This document shows positions 1 through 10,232 of a stretch of DNA of 64,000 nt, one piece after another. A model generated the notes under the pieces. It saw only the letters and a program-made list of their open reading frames with translations, ran no database searches and was not told where the DNA came from. The stretch comes from Kappaphycus alvarezii (Eukaryota > Rhodophyta > Florideophyceae > Gigartinales > Solieriaceae), in contig NADL03000471.1 in assembly GCA_002205965.3 (NCBI GenBank), positions 3,100,001 to 3,164,000 of the forward strand, written 5' to 3'. The translations under genes and the position numbers were made by a program. Position 1 is the first letter of the stretch. Each line of letters starts with the position of its first letter.

Positions 1-759
1 CCCGAATTGCTGCTGTGGGTCTCGTACTGTTACACAAACGAGCCAGCGTACTTGCGGTCCGGCCCGCACATCATTCGCAGCATGAGAGGTATACAGCAAG
101 GGGACAACCTCGGTGGACTTCTATTTGACCTTGTCCTGCACCCCATCGTACATAAGATCCAGGAGCTACTACGATCGGGTAACCAGGAAGACGACATCGT
201 GGGTAACTTGCTGCTCCATCTATGGTACCATGATGATGGGTACATCATCGCGCGCCACGACCAAATCGCCCGCGCCGTCGAAATACTCTCATCCATCGAC
301 GCCACCAGCAGGGGACTACACCTATCCCTGCCCAAATGCAGGGTCTGGTGGCCTACAGCGCCGCCGGCGTCCGTTCAATGCTTATACCCGAAGGAGCTGA
401 AGCAAGAATATAGCGAGGGTACACGTGTCCAAAACGCCCCCGTCTGTTCCCCGGACTGGACGAACAAATTCTTCACTACTCACGTCCAGTCCCTCGCACC
501 GTTCCTCGAAGCTGTTATAGACATTAACAATACGCAACTGGCTTTTCAGCTTTTGCGCAATTGCTTTGGGGTATGCAAGATAGGATACCTCCTTCGTATG
601 GTGCCACCCTCTTGCACGGCGGAGGGCGCCGCTATGTTTGACGCCATGATAGAGCGATTTCTCCGGACACTCGCCGGAGGAGTACTGGACTCGGATATAT
701 TCCGAGAACTCCAACTACCGGTGAAACCCAGGACCCTAAGAAACCCACCCTCGGTTTAG
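1..759 (+). pseudogene. Reverse transcriptase domain of non-LTR copy A (5' truncated by window)
   Basis: The frame is open from base 1 to the stop at 757-759, about 252 codons, and has no start in the window. Residues from about 30 carry the fingers/palm motif GIQQGDNLGGLLF, and WYHDDGYII (about 222-248) is the catalytic YxDD motif with both aspartates intact. It is followed by GLHLSLPKCRVWWP, the usual motif D context. The downstream sequence LQLPVKP runs into a stop, and the expected GGLGF continuation is found in other frames at about 755-920, so frameshifts have broken the polyprotein. It would reverse-transcribe element RNA at the nicked target. Recognition rests on motif order, which matches copy B at 8100-9200. 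Confidence 0.85.
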
Positions 760-992
760 GGTTCACATCGGCGAAAAGCATCGCGGGGCCGCTTTCCTGG
801 CCTTCAGCGCAGCTGCCAACAGTCTGGCCACCGGTATCTTGCCGGCACCGATCACGGATCTCACGACGTACAATGATGCCGTCTGCGCCCACCGACTATG
901 GTCGACCTTCTGCCTGCCCTCATGACTCCTACCCTTTAGTGTATTTTGCTCAAGCAAAACACCTCCGCAAAAGATACTAACAGAAGCAGTCC

Positions 993-1756
993 ATGCGGCA
1001 GTTCAAGAAGAGATCCCTCTCGGCGACCAACGAAGGCAAGCTTTCTGGGCTTCTATGGGCCTTCCCGGCGCAAAGGAATGGGTCTATTGTCCTCCGTGCC
1101 GCGGCCTCAAGACCAACATTGACGCCCGTGAGTTCTCAGTGTGGCTCCAGTACTACCTCCAGGTCCGCTCTTCGCCCCAGACACGCCGTGCCCACGCCCA
1201 AACTGCCCTGAGGTCCTCGACTGCCACGGGGATCACCTCATGCACTGCCTGCATGGTGGGCACCGCACCCGACGACACGACCGTCAAGTCGTCCTCCTCG
1301 CCCAAGACCTGCAGAAGGCCGCCCGTCATCCGGCTATCGAGCGGCGACAGGGGCTTCACCGCACAAGGCCGGATATAGAGGCAATGGGTAGCAACGGAGG
1401 AACGGACTTTTTTGACGTCACGTTCGTCAATCCTCTTGCGCCCTCCAATAGGAGAGCGCGTACTTTCAACCCACTCACCTCCCTCAACGCAGCCATCTCC
1501 GCCAAACGTACGTAGAAGGTATGAACCAGTGCTCGCGACTGCTACTAGAGGGAGGCTTGTGCCTATCCCAATATCCACCCCCAGAGGCTGGCACCCAGAC
1601 GCGTACGCGGTGCTAACCGATGTCGCGCGGAACGTGGTCGTTCGGGCGATGAAGACCTATGGGATGGTTAGAGCGGTGCTTACTCAAAGGCACGCTGCTG
1701 CGGCCGTCATGTTCAACGCGGCATGCCTGCTCGCCGGCATTGAGCCGTCTCTGTAA
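993..1756 (+). pseudogene. Cys/His knuckle and PD-(D/E)XK-like C-terminus of copy A
   Basis: Three frames together give one coherent C-terminal domain. GLPGAKEWVYCPP and EFSVWLQYYLQ (about 1058-1170) lead into CPRPNC..DCHGDHLMHC (about 1189-1245), a Cys/His knuckle followed by RRHDRQV. RPDIEAMGSNGGTDFFDV (about 1369-1420) has the spaced PD...D of PD-(D/E)XK nucleases. The last part, RGWHPDAYAVL to the stop at 1754-1756, is shared with the fragments at 30.4 kb and 55.1 kb. Such a domain would nick target DNA. Naming it a restriction-like endonuclease is inference from motif spacing. Frame changes near 1170 and 1510 show it is not functional here. Confidence 0.7.
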
Positions 1757-1810
1757 GCAAGGTCATTTACTGTAGTGTTACCCATCAGCGAGGACTTATC
1801 CCGCATAACG

Positions 1811-1874
1811 TATTAGCCTCGTGGATATAACCGACCACATCTTCCATGCATTAAAATAACCCAAAAATTCCCCC
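1811..1874 (+). repeat. Shared 3' tail of the non-LTR family (copy A)
   Basis: The 64 bases match 10483-10546 almost perfectly and end in AACCCAAAAATTCCCC. A diverged copy lies on the minus strand at 59087-59187, where homology reaches further upstream, to the GTGTTACCCATC that begins here at about 1775. The sequence after base 1874 is unrelated between copies, which marks the 3' terminus. No poly(A) or simple repeat follows. Confidence 0.85.
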
Positions 1875-2231
1875 TTTCCTCTTTCGCATAGAATGCCTCC
1901 AAAGCTGTTGGGAGCTGTACAGTCTGTACAGTGTTGTACGCCTGCTGTACAGTAGTACAGTAGCAAATACTGTAATTTTAGTTGATTTTCCTGTGGCCGC
2001 GATTCTTTGTAGATCGCTGATCCAATTCGTGTTGAAAGGGCCTGAGATTTTAAAATTGGCGCGTTTGGCGAAACGGATCTCTCTGATTTTTAGCTTGACT
2101 CGTGGTGCGGTTTAGAGGTCTGGCGCACCTCGTGCAGTCTTGACGCATGCTACGTTATATCACACACGAGAGTCCAGCGGCTGCATGGACGCCACAATAT
2201 CGGGCGTTGCCGATGTAATTGTGATGACAAC
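1875..2231. other. Intergenic, TACAGTA/TACTGTA cluster
   Basis: No gene is seen. Between 1915 and 1975 there are about six copies of the word TGTACAG, TACAGTA or its complement. This must also contain the promoter of the gene at 2232, but I see no convincing TATA box. Confidence 0.5.
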
Positions 2232-3077
2232 ATGGCAGCGGCGTTTGTATCCACCGCGTGGCGCATATCAGGAAGTAGACGGACGTTGAACGAAGGAAAG
2301 AGATCGACATGTGGCAGACGCGGACGGATAAGCCGGGTCTGGATGGTGAGTTCGATGTCCAAGCTGTTGGTGATCGATTTGGGGGCCATACTCGAGGGGT
2401 CTGGCGAAGAGGAGATCAGAACGTTTTCGGAGAGAGTGCACGTGGATCGAAATAATTCCAAAGAAGGGACGTACGTGGTGTATTGCAGCGATGAAAGTTA
2501 CGGAAGCATGGTGAATCAGGTGGAGAAAGGTGGACTGGTGGAGGCAAATGCGTTGGTGGCATGGGGAGGTTCCGAGCTATACCAGCAAGGGTACCGCACA
2601 CCGGATCCGTATTGGGCCAAGACTGTCGGAAAAGATTGGGATCCGAAACCAGTTCGGTGGGTGATGGAACACTTTTTTGGCGCGGATGTGATGTTCAGTG
2701 CTGGTGAGGCGGAGTATGAGTTAGAATTCAAGCGGAAGAAGGGTAAGAAATGCGAGGAAGGATTGTGCGAGAGGATCGGGGAAAAGTTGAAGGAAATGGG
2801 TGTAACGGGGAGGGTGGCAGAAAGGGAGGAGGGTGTAGTAATCATGCCGGCCGCGGGTGGCATGCAAGAGATCATTGATTTTTGTTGCCTGATGCTTCGA
2901 ATTGACGAGGAGAATTGCTTTGTATTCGGAGGAAGTCAGTTTGTGGACCGATATCTGGGCAACTCGCGATGGGGCATCTGTGGGAAAGGGGGAAAAGAGG
3001 GAGAGAGAGTGTTTGTGTCTGACAAGGTCGGCGCAGGTGCTCTGCTGGATGGTGTGATGCATTACGCGGTGTTTTGA
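2232..3077 (+). CDS. Sucrose-6-phosphate-phosphatase-like HAD protein, catalytic residues lost
   Basis: This is an intact intronless frame of 281 codons. From residue 45 the layout follows the sucrose-6-phosphate phosphatase branch of the HAD superfamily: KLLVIDLGAIL at 44-54, YVVYCSDESY at 81-90 (the usual STGRS position), a variable cap, VVIMPAAGGMQEIIDF at 202-217, and CFVFGGSQFVDRYLG at 229-243. The defining catalytic residues are missing: DxDGT has become DLGAI, the motif III lysine of GAGKG is absent, and GDSGND has become GGSQF. So it is probably a pseudoenzyme, or a binding or regulatory relative, rather than a phosphatase. The start may instead be M38 (2343) or M42 (2355); the first 37-41 residues are R/S-rich and could be a transit peptide or leader. 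No frameshift is seen. Confidence 0.6.
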   Translation: MAAAFVSTAWRISGSRRTLNEGKRSTCGRRGRISRVWMVSSMSKLLVIDLGAILEGSGEEEIRTFSERVHVDRNNSKEGTYVVYCSDESYGSMVNQVEKGGLVEANALVAWGGSELYQQGYRTPDPYWAKTVGKDWDPKPVRWVMEHFFGADVMFSAGEAEYELEFKRKKGKKCEEGLCERIGEKLKEMGVTGRVAEREEGVVIMPAAGGMQEIIDFCCLMLRIDEENCFVFGGSQFVDRYLGNSRWGICGKGGKEGERVFVSDKVGAGALLDGVMHYAVF

Positions 3078-3719
3078 GAAAGGTAAGGTCTTGCTTTTGT
3101 TTTCACTTTTGTCTTCCTCTATGATGAGCAACAATTTGAATCTCGTTAATAAGGATACGTGACCAAACCGGTTGCGATGAACTCAACTCAACCATTTAAG
3201 TCTGAGAGGAACTCATAGCAGAGCACCTGGATCAGCTGGCACCCAGAGCTTTGGTTTAACTTTGACGTGTGGCAACTTTATTTGATTGCAGGAACTAACA
3301 ATGGTTTTTATGTCGGTGGAGATCATGAAGACTGTGTACGGCAGACGTAATTTTCGCAAGGTACAGTACTGTACATGAATAGTGTGGTACATAACTGTAA
3401 TGATCCAGTGAACCTACAATGCAATTTGGACAAGTGTAAACGTGTGTTAACGGGATTGGCCCAAACATGGCAATTCGAAAAAATAGTCAGGGGCCGCAGA
3501 ATAGTAGGCAATCTCACAGCGCTCGTAACACCTGTGCAAACAACGTGTTACTGAAACTCTATTTGCTTCACCGATCTCACGGCCGCGCCATCGGATCGTA
3601 TTTCTTTTGTCCTCCTACCGCGAAACGCACCTTCCCTCTCCGTCAACGAAGTGCATTCCTCCGACCTCCCTTCTCCCGCTTACTCTCCCCTTTGGCTCGC
3701 GTTTTCCTGTGAACAAACC
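3078..3719. other. Intergenic and MATE gene leader
   Basis: No gene is recognised. A perfect GTACAGTACTGTAC palindrome lies at about 3361-3374. From about 3600 the plus strand becomes pyrimidine-rich (runs such as CCTTCCCTCTCC), as it also does ahead of the kinase gene at 62.5 kb. This suggests a Y-rich promoter or 5' leader style in this genome. Confidence 0.4.
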
Positions 3720-3843
3720 ATGCGCGCCTTCCTTGCCCCCACTACAACACTCCCATCCCTCCGCCCCTACCACTTGAATACAATACGTCTTTCCCGACCC
3801 ACCACACATCGCTTTCGAACCCGCCCCTCTAGAGCTTCAGCCC

Positions 3844-5274
3844 TTGACAATCCCCCTCCACCTCCGTCGTCTTCCCCTCGCGCCCAAAATCCTCTACGCC
3901 GCCACCACTTTCCGCAAAATCATCCTCCCTCTCCTCCCATCCTCCATCGATGCCTCCATTGCCCGTATATCCATTCCTGCCCTCGGCACTCTCGCTCTCG
4001 ATCCCCTCGTTGCCCTCGCAGATATGGCGTGTGTTGGTTACCTCGGCGCGTCATGCCTCGCAGGTGTTGGTATCGGAAACAACATCTTCAACCTCTCATT
4101 CACCTGTTTCAACTTTCTTGGTATGGCCACAACCCCTGCCATCGCACGCGCCTATGCACGTAACGATCCGGAAGAGGCTTCGCGTCTTATTGCACAGGCT
4201 CTGTGGGTCGCCGCCATGGCCGGCATTACCGCCATGACGGCACTCTCCCTTTTCACCAAACCTGTCGTCGCCTTTTTCGGTGCAAACGCCGCCATCTTGC
4301 CCCAGGCTGTCCCGTATTTGAGGGCTAGGATTCTCGCAGCTCCATTTTTTTTGGCTGCCATGGTTGGCAATGGTACTTTTCGCGGGTTTCAGGACACCAA
4401 GACCCCTTTGTTTGTAGGCTTATTGGCCAATTGCTTGAATTTAATCTTGTATCCCACGCTGATATTTGGATTTAGGATGGGCATTCGGGGTGCTGGTATT
4501 GCGATGGCCACTGGACAGATTTGCGCAGGTGCCGCGTTGATAGCGTTGCTCGTTTCTACAAAGAAGTTGCGTCCAGCTGATTTGACAAAATTACCCCGAC
4601 CCGGAGAGATTTTTCCGCTCCTTCGAACTGGAGCCGTGTTGTCTGTACGCACGTTGTCTATCTTTTCGACAATTTCGTATGCAACAGCATCAGCGGCACG
4701 TATGGGCACCGTCCAAGTGGCCGCCTTTGAAATTGGACGCCAGATTTTTGCATTGTTTGCAAAGCTGCTGGATGCCATTTCGGTCGCAGCACAGTCGTTG
4801 GTGGCCTTGGCTCTAGGAAAAGGCGACTATGGCTTGGCAAGGAAGACTGCAAATCGTATTTTGCAGTTGGGTTTAACAATGGGATGTGGCTTCGTGGGAT
4901 TGCTCATGTTGATAATGAATCAGGCGCCTGCGTTTTTCACCAGTAATCCTGCAGTACGAGAGGCAGTGTCGGCCACTTTCCCATATATGGCGCTAGTGCA
5001 GCCTATTAATGGGCTGGTATTTGTGTTTGACGGCATTTACACAGCTGGCAGGCGGTTCACATCGCTCTCAACAGCAATATTCATTGCTGCGTGTTGTGCC
5101 AGCTCGTTTTTGTATGTTGTCAGAGTGAAGGCACTGCCGCTGCAGTTTGTTTGGGTGGGGTTGAATATAATGATGGTCTTGAGGGCATCATTATTGGGCC
5201 TTTTGTACTTCACGCGGTGGTCACCGGTGCCACGGCCACGGCATCAGCCAAAGGATGTCGGAAATGGTATTTGA
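3844..5274 (+). CDS. MATE-family multidrug/metabolite efflux transporter
   Basis: A 476-codon open frame encodes a polytopic membrane protein of the MATE family, secondary antiporters that export organic cations or metabolites. SIPALGTLALDPLVALADMA and the following VGYLG form the typical first helix pair of plant EDS5/DinF-type members. GNGTFRGFQDTKTPL (about 180) and GIRGAGIAMATGQ are conserved MATE loops, and about 12 hydrophobic segments follow. The frame has no ATG at its left end (3844 is TTG). The best start is the ATG at 3720, in another frame, whose first 40 residues (MRAFLAPTTTLPSL onward, R/S/T-rich) look like a plastid or mitochondrial transit peptide. A one-base frame change or a small intron between about 3840 and 3930 must join them. 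The C-terminus at 5274 is clear. Confidence 0.85.
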   Translation: MTIPLHLRRLPLAPKILYAATTFRKIILPLLPSSIDASIARISIPALGTLALDPLVALADMACVGYLGASCLAGVGIGNNIFNLSFTCFNFLGMATTPAIARAYARNDPEEASRLIAQALWVAAMAGITAMTALSLFTKPVVAFFGANAAILPQAVPYLRARILAAPFFLAAMVGNGTFRGFQDTKTPLFVGLLANCLNLILYPTLIFGFRMGIRGAGIAMATGQICAGAALIALLVSTKKLRPADLTKLPRPGEIFPLLRTGAVLSVRTLSIFSTISYATASAARMGTVQVAAFEIGRQIFALFAKLLDAISVAAQSLVALALGKGDYGLARKTANRILQLGLTMGCGFVGLLMLIMNQAPAFFTSNPAVREAVSATFPYMALVQPINGLVFVFDGIYTAGRRFTSLSTAIFIAACCASSFLYVVRVKALPLQFVWVGLNIMMVLRASLLGLLYFTRWSPVPRPRHQPKDVGNGI

Positions 5275-6043
5275 CGGCGATTGTGAGGCGATTAGCCGTT
5301 CCTGAGTCAAGTTGTCGTTGAAGAATACAGAAGTAGTTGTGTAGAAAGACTAGACGTGTCGCGATTTAGAGTACGCCGAGGACTTGTCTTATACTGACTG
5401 TAAATGATTGCAACTGCTCCTTTAACTGTACGGAAGTGATTGCACCTAGTTCACCGGATCTGCGTGGAGTGTCGCAACATATTTTCCGCTTTGAGATTGT
5501 TGTGCGATGACCTCACAAGCCCTGAAGCGGACTTGTGCAGATAGTAATGATGGGAATGGAGTCGAAAATGCCAATGCTTGGGTAATATTCTGGGACTTAT
5601 TTCTTGTGAGTCATTCTTACATTGCAGCATTCTGCGAAGATATATTCCAAAAGCGGCTTTGCGTGTGTACATGAAACGTGGGCCTTCAGAGTTCGAGATC
5701 CGGCTCACGTAGGTTGAAATTATCCTCTAGCAGTTCATTTATTCCAACAGTATGCCATCATTTCTACGAACTTTGAGAATTAGTATCACTAAGCAACTAC
5801 GTGTTTGACTCCCCAATTCTTCCTCGGTCAGAAAACTAGTATGTTCCTTTTTCTTTTCAAATCAACTTTTAAGATTAATAAAGTCAACGGTCTTTCTGAT
5901 GCCAACGGTTCAGAAGACGGGGAGATGTTTGGGTGATTTACATTTGGAAGATACGTACGGCTAAGTTCCCGAAATATCCAGATAGTGACTACGTCGTAAA
6001 CATGAGTTAACATGTGTGACAGACCGCCACGCTCCATCGCTAC
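5275..6043. other. Intergenic, nothing recognised
   Basis: Apart from the 3' end of the MATE transcript there are only short unsupported frames on both strands and no repeat I can see. Confidence 0.4.
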
Positions 6044-6300
6044 TCACTGAACCACCGCCTCGGCAAGGTCCAGCTCCTCTGCTTGGTCAACGGCGTCATC
6101 CACGCCATAGCCGTCTTCAGAGCTAAAGTCAGACCAAACCATCCATGTCAAAGGCACCCAGAGGTGCATAGTTCCGTACGGCCGCGTTAGAGCCAGGCCG
6201 GTGGCCATCTCCGTCCTCGTAATAACCTCACCCGCGCGCCCAGTTGACGTCTGCCCATAGACGCCTTCGGGTTTTTGTGATAGGGGCGGGTTCTACGGAA
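6044..6300 (-). pseudogene. Unidentified coding remnant
   Basis: The minus strand has an open frame of about 85 codons without a convincing start, preceded by an in-frame TAG near 6300 and ending with TGA at 6044-6046. It reads EVITRTEMATGLALTRPYG, then HLWVPLTWMVWSDFSSED and an acidic C-terminus (DDAVDQAEELDLAEAVV). The composition looks like true protein, with tryptophans and an acidic tail, but I do not recognise the family. It could be a fragment of a retroelement or of a captured host gene. Confidence 0.3.
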
Positions 6301-6625
6301 GATAGGGCTGCTCATCACCAGATGGTGACGGGCGTGAGGGGTTCGGTAGAGACGAAGGGTTGACCGGGAGATTGTCCCTGTTGGGAGCCCAGACTGAATG
6401 CATTTATTTCTGTAAAGGGTGGTCGTCAAACAATGCCATACGACGGATTACGGATTACTCAGGTGTAGAAAGACCCCGCCGTGACATGGCATGCGAACCA
6501 GCAGAGCAGTAGTACTACCGTAACACCCTACAAGGTAGTATAACTGAAAGGCTGCAACATTTGGCCTTCAACATGATTGAATTGGCGCGGCACAATCGTC
6601 GATAAGCTCAGAAGACCTGTAATGC

Positions 6626-7496
6626 TTGTTATTTCTCTTTATTCCTTCCTGTCCTGTTAAAGCCAAGCGTAACCAAACTCCCTCTGTCATGGGCGCGGCG
6701 CAGCAGTGCTCTAAGTACTGTGCTATTGTTGTGCACTACGCCGCAGACTCCAACGGTCTCCTAAAAATACTCCGGGGGATCCCAAACATTTACGATGGCG
6801 CCCGCCTCTCCACCAGCCCGCTTTCCGAGCTCATCGCCGAGCTCCCTACAACCGAGTGGAAAGTTGGCACTTGCGTCGCTGCTGCGCGCGAGGTTGCAAA
6901 GCTCAAGACCGTGGCCTCCGAAATAACACTGGAAAACAGGAAAGCCCTGGCGGGAGCAATCACCCGCCTCATTGACGCAGCAGCAGCAACCCTTCCGAGA
7001 GGGGATGCTTTTGTTGAAACTTCATTGCAAAATTCTACGCGGGTGCGAAAACCTTGCTCCCCCAAAGACTGACTTGGATACGCAGGACACCCCAGGCGCA
7101 GCACCGGAGGCAGACACTCCACCAGCGGTCCACCACGAGAACAACGACGAGACCCCGGACGGTGGAGTGGAAACACTGGAGACCACCACAGTCCATGAAG
7201 AACCCGACAGTGCGACGCCACCGGCGACAAACAAAACTACCCTGGCCCCCACACCTAGAGAACCCTCACCTGCCAACCTTAGGGTCGCAAAACCCCAGGA
7301 AACAGGTGCGGCTCACCAGCTTACGCAACCAAAGCCGGACGTCCTGAAGCCCCCTCCACAAACACGGGAAGACCGAACGACGCACGAAACGCACCCGCGC
7401 CCTGTCACAACGCATGAAGGAGATGCGGACGGTGAAGGCACAACTCGACCAATCCCCCCACCGGGAAAACGGGCGGGCAAGGCCTCTCGCCATTAG
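6626..7496 (+). pseudogene. N-terminal region of the non-LTR polyprotein (copy B)
   Basis: Two overlapping frames make up this part. The first (6626-7072) has CSKYCAIVVHYAADSNGLLK, then an alanine-rich helix-forming stretch. The second begins near 6972 and is a low-complexity Pro/Thr/Glu-rich linker ending at TAG 7494-7496. The second is in phase with the reverse transcriptase frame downstream. A frameshift between 6972 and 7072 separates the two halves. No zinc finger or nuclease motif is seen, and the function is unknown. It may bind element RNA like other ORF1 or N-terminal domains, which is inference. Confidence 0.5.
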
Positions 7497-7598
7497 TCCC
7501 TCCCTCCTTTCCCACTTCCCCGTATCAATGCCCCTGATGCCTCCGACGACTTCCTCCGCAACAACGACCAGTCCACCCCTACCACTCCTCTTCCTTCG

Positions 7599-10232
7599 GT
7601 GTATGATGCACTGCACAGCCCGCTAAGGCCTCGGACATCTTCAACCGCATTCCTGGGAACTGCATTCACAGTCTTGCCATATTGCTCATTCGACTCTTTC
7701 GATCGCAGCAAACGCACGGGACGCAAAAGCAGTGCACATTGCCTTCCTCCGGATACATCTTCTCCCGACCGCTGTCTTGCGACGTTTAATCCGTGGGGAA
7801 GCCGGATGGCGGTCTCGACAAGGCAAAGCCAAGGACTCCGAGATCGCATCCGCCGCGCCACCGCAGGCGAATGGAATGAACTTTGGAGAGAAGCCATCCA
7901 AGCACACCAGATCAGGGAAGAGCGAACCGTCCGACGTCGCCCGCAGCACACCCAGACAGACAACAAGCGAGACCCAAAGTTTCGCCGGGCAGCCCACCTA
8001 GCTGCAGATGCACAATACGGGCATGCGATGCGCACCCTACATCAGTCGCACATTGCGGACGTGCGGGACCCACACGTTTTGGAACGTCTGCGAGAGTTGC
8101 ACCCTGCACCGAACTCTCCTGTGACAGCCATCGACACGAGAGACCTCCCGCTCCCTATGGACATCACTGAGGAGGCAGTCCTACACGCCGTCCGACGCTT
8201 GAACCCAAACTCCGCGCCGGGTCCGGACAGAATGTCCCCTCGGCTCCTTCGATTCTTGGCCAACACAACGGTGAGTCCTGAAGCAGATGTGACGGGCATC
8301 TCGGCGCTAACTGCAGTTGTGACAAGACTAGCCCAAGGGGACTTACCAGACGACACAATCCCTCTGATCTCTTCTGCGACGCTGCTGCCCATCCAACCTC
8401 GGCCAGACAAGATTCGCCCCATTGCTATTGGGACGGCCATACTGCGACTCGTAACGAAGGTGCTCCTACCACAAGCAATAGAAGACACGAGGGAGTACCT
8501 CGCACCCTTGCAAGTGGCCAATGGCGTGCCCAGCGGACTGGACTCCATTGTGCACGAAGCACAGAGACTGGTTGAGCGCGAGGACGAGGAGCATGCACTG
8601 GTCTCCGTGGATGCACACGAGGCATTCAATCGGTTCTCGAGACAGCGCATGATAAATTTGCTGCCGACTAAAGTACCGTCGCTGTGTCGTTTTCTGAACA
8701 TGGTATACGCCCGCAACACGCCGTCGCTGATATTGCCCGTAGCGGCCGCACATGACATCCCTAGCCAAGAAGGTATGCAACAGGTAGACCCTGCAAGCAT
8801 GCTGTTGTTTTCTCTTGTTGTCTATCCATTAGCAACTGAAATTGCCCAGCACACACAGCTTAGTCTATATAGATGGTATGCGGACAACTGCACTCTCATC
8901 GGCACTCATACAGAGCTCGAGAGGGCAGTCGACATCCTCAGCTCCAGAGGACCTGACCATGGCTTATATCTGAATCACGCAAAAACCTGTCTGTTCTGGC
9001 CGCACAGACTCGGTAACTGCACATCGCCACTATTGCACCGCTTCCCAGTTCAGAACTTTTCCACCGAAGGCATCGATCTTCTTGGGGCCCGAATTGCGAC
9101 GTCACAGTTTATGGAAGATTTTCTCAACGAGAAAATCAGAAGCTGCAAGCACACATTGTCGCTGAATGACGGTATCGGAGACGCTCGAATTCGGTTCCAC
9201 CTTCACCGGGTATGAGCATCCGCTTGCAAGCTTCAACATGTGGTGAAGCTAACTCCGCCTAGTGTGACCACTGCCACTGCACTGAGATTCGACGACGACC
9301 ATCTCGAATTTTACGCAAGCTCTAACAACGTGCCGATGACTGATGCAGTTCAGCAGCAGGTATCCTTACCTCTCCGCTATGGCGGTCACGGCTTTACACC
9401 TATAGCAACGCTTAATTTCGCAGCATATGCTGCGAGCATAATTGACGCCGAGCTGCTGCGGAGCCCTGAGGACAGTGGTGAGACTGAACACCGATACGCT
9501 GAAGCGGATACACACCTCCGGGAGTTTGTCCGACGGCTCCCTGCGTCCGTCACTAATGATGGCAGTCTTCCGGAAACTTTGACAGCCGTAAGCCTCGCAG
9601 CCAAGCCCGATAGTACATACAACATTCTGTATCGAGCCTGGTGCGAGCCTGCAGCAAAGTTCTTCTGGAAGGACGACGAATGGAAGAGGTTGGCAAACCC
9701 CATATCGCATTCAGAAGCAGATATTCGGCGAAGAATTCGACGTCACGCATACTTGGAAACGCAGGCAGGGGCCTTCCTCACCGCACACCCCGCTGTAGTC
9801 AACCGAACGTCCAACGAGATGTGGACAGTGGTGCTACGCCGTCACCTAGGAGTTCGCGTGTTTGACGACACCGCGCCGCTGCAGAGCGCTGAGTGCCATA
9901 GGCCCATGGATCTCTTAGGGGACCATGCAGCAGGCGGTCTCGGGTGGACCAACCGACACACAGCAGTTGTGAGAGTACTTGGGAGAGAGCTGTTTAAAGC
10001 AGCAGGAGTTGGCGTCCAATATGAGGTCAACTACCTACTCCCCGGACTGAATGCGCGACCCGCAGATATTCTGGTGCACCCGCGATCCGACGCATTGAAC
10101 ACCCCGCCCCCTCTTCCAGTGGCCTACGACATCACCGTATCCTCGCCATTCCAGGAGTGCTATATATCAATGGGAGCACGAAAACGCGAGCCGTTCCCAA
10201 CGCAGCAGACAAGCGAAAGAGGAGGGACCTAG
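7599..10232 (+). pseudogene. Reverse transcriptase and PD-(D/E)XK-like protein of copy B
   Basis: One frame with an internal TGA at 9213-9215. The domains in order are: LNPNSAPGPDRMSPRLLRFL (RT entry), LLPIQPRPDKIRPIAIGTA, motif A LVSVDAHEAFNRFSRQRM, motif B decayed to QEGMQQVDPASMLLF, motif C YADN (about 8875-8889) where YxDD is expected, and GLYLNHAKTCLFWP. After the stop follow LRYGGHGFTPIA, the knuckle remnant CHRPMDLLGDHAAGG with its last cysteine lost, NRHTAVV, then ARPADILVH and AYDITVSSPF, the PD...D pair of the nuclease-like domain. The lost second aspartate, the lost glycine in motif B and the stop show an inactive copy. The frame around 10157-10432 continues the C-terminus after a shift. 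Confidence 0.85.

Larger units (their letters stand above)
1..1874 (+). mobile_element. Non-LTR retrotransposon, copy A (3' part)
   Basis: This is the 3' portion of a non-LTR retrotransposon whose 5' part lies before the window. In order it shows a reverse transcriptase domain, a linker domain, a Cys/His knuckle, a PD-(D/E)XK-like endonuclease region and a 3' untranslated tail ending in AACCCAAAAATTCCCC with no poly(A). The reading frame is broken several times, so it is a dead copy. The same domain order and the same tail recur at 6626-10546, and pieces recur at 22080-23598, 30365-30640, 54440-55290 and 59087-59187, which defines a single family. The clade is not certain. The C-terminal endonuclease placement resembles R2-like elements, and the WY-x-DDG active site is typical of a broad group of such retrotransposons. 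Confidence 0.85.

Noticed and set aside
8042..8800. 252-codon minus-strand frame
   Set aside because: Lies antisense to the clear reverse transcriptase frame of copy B; Ser/Arg-rich shadow.
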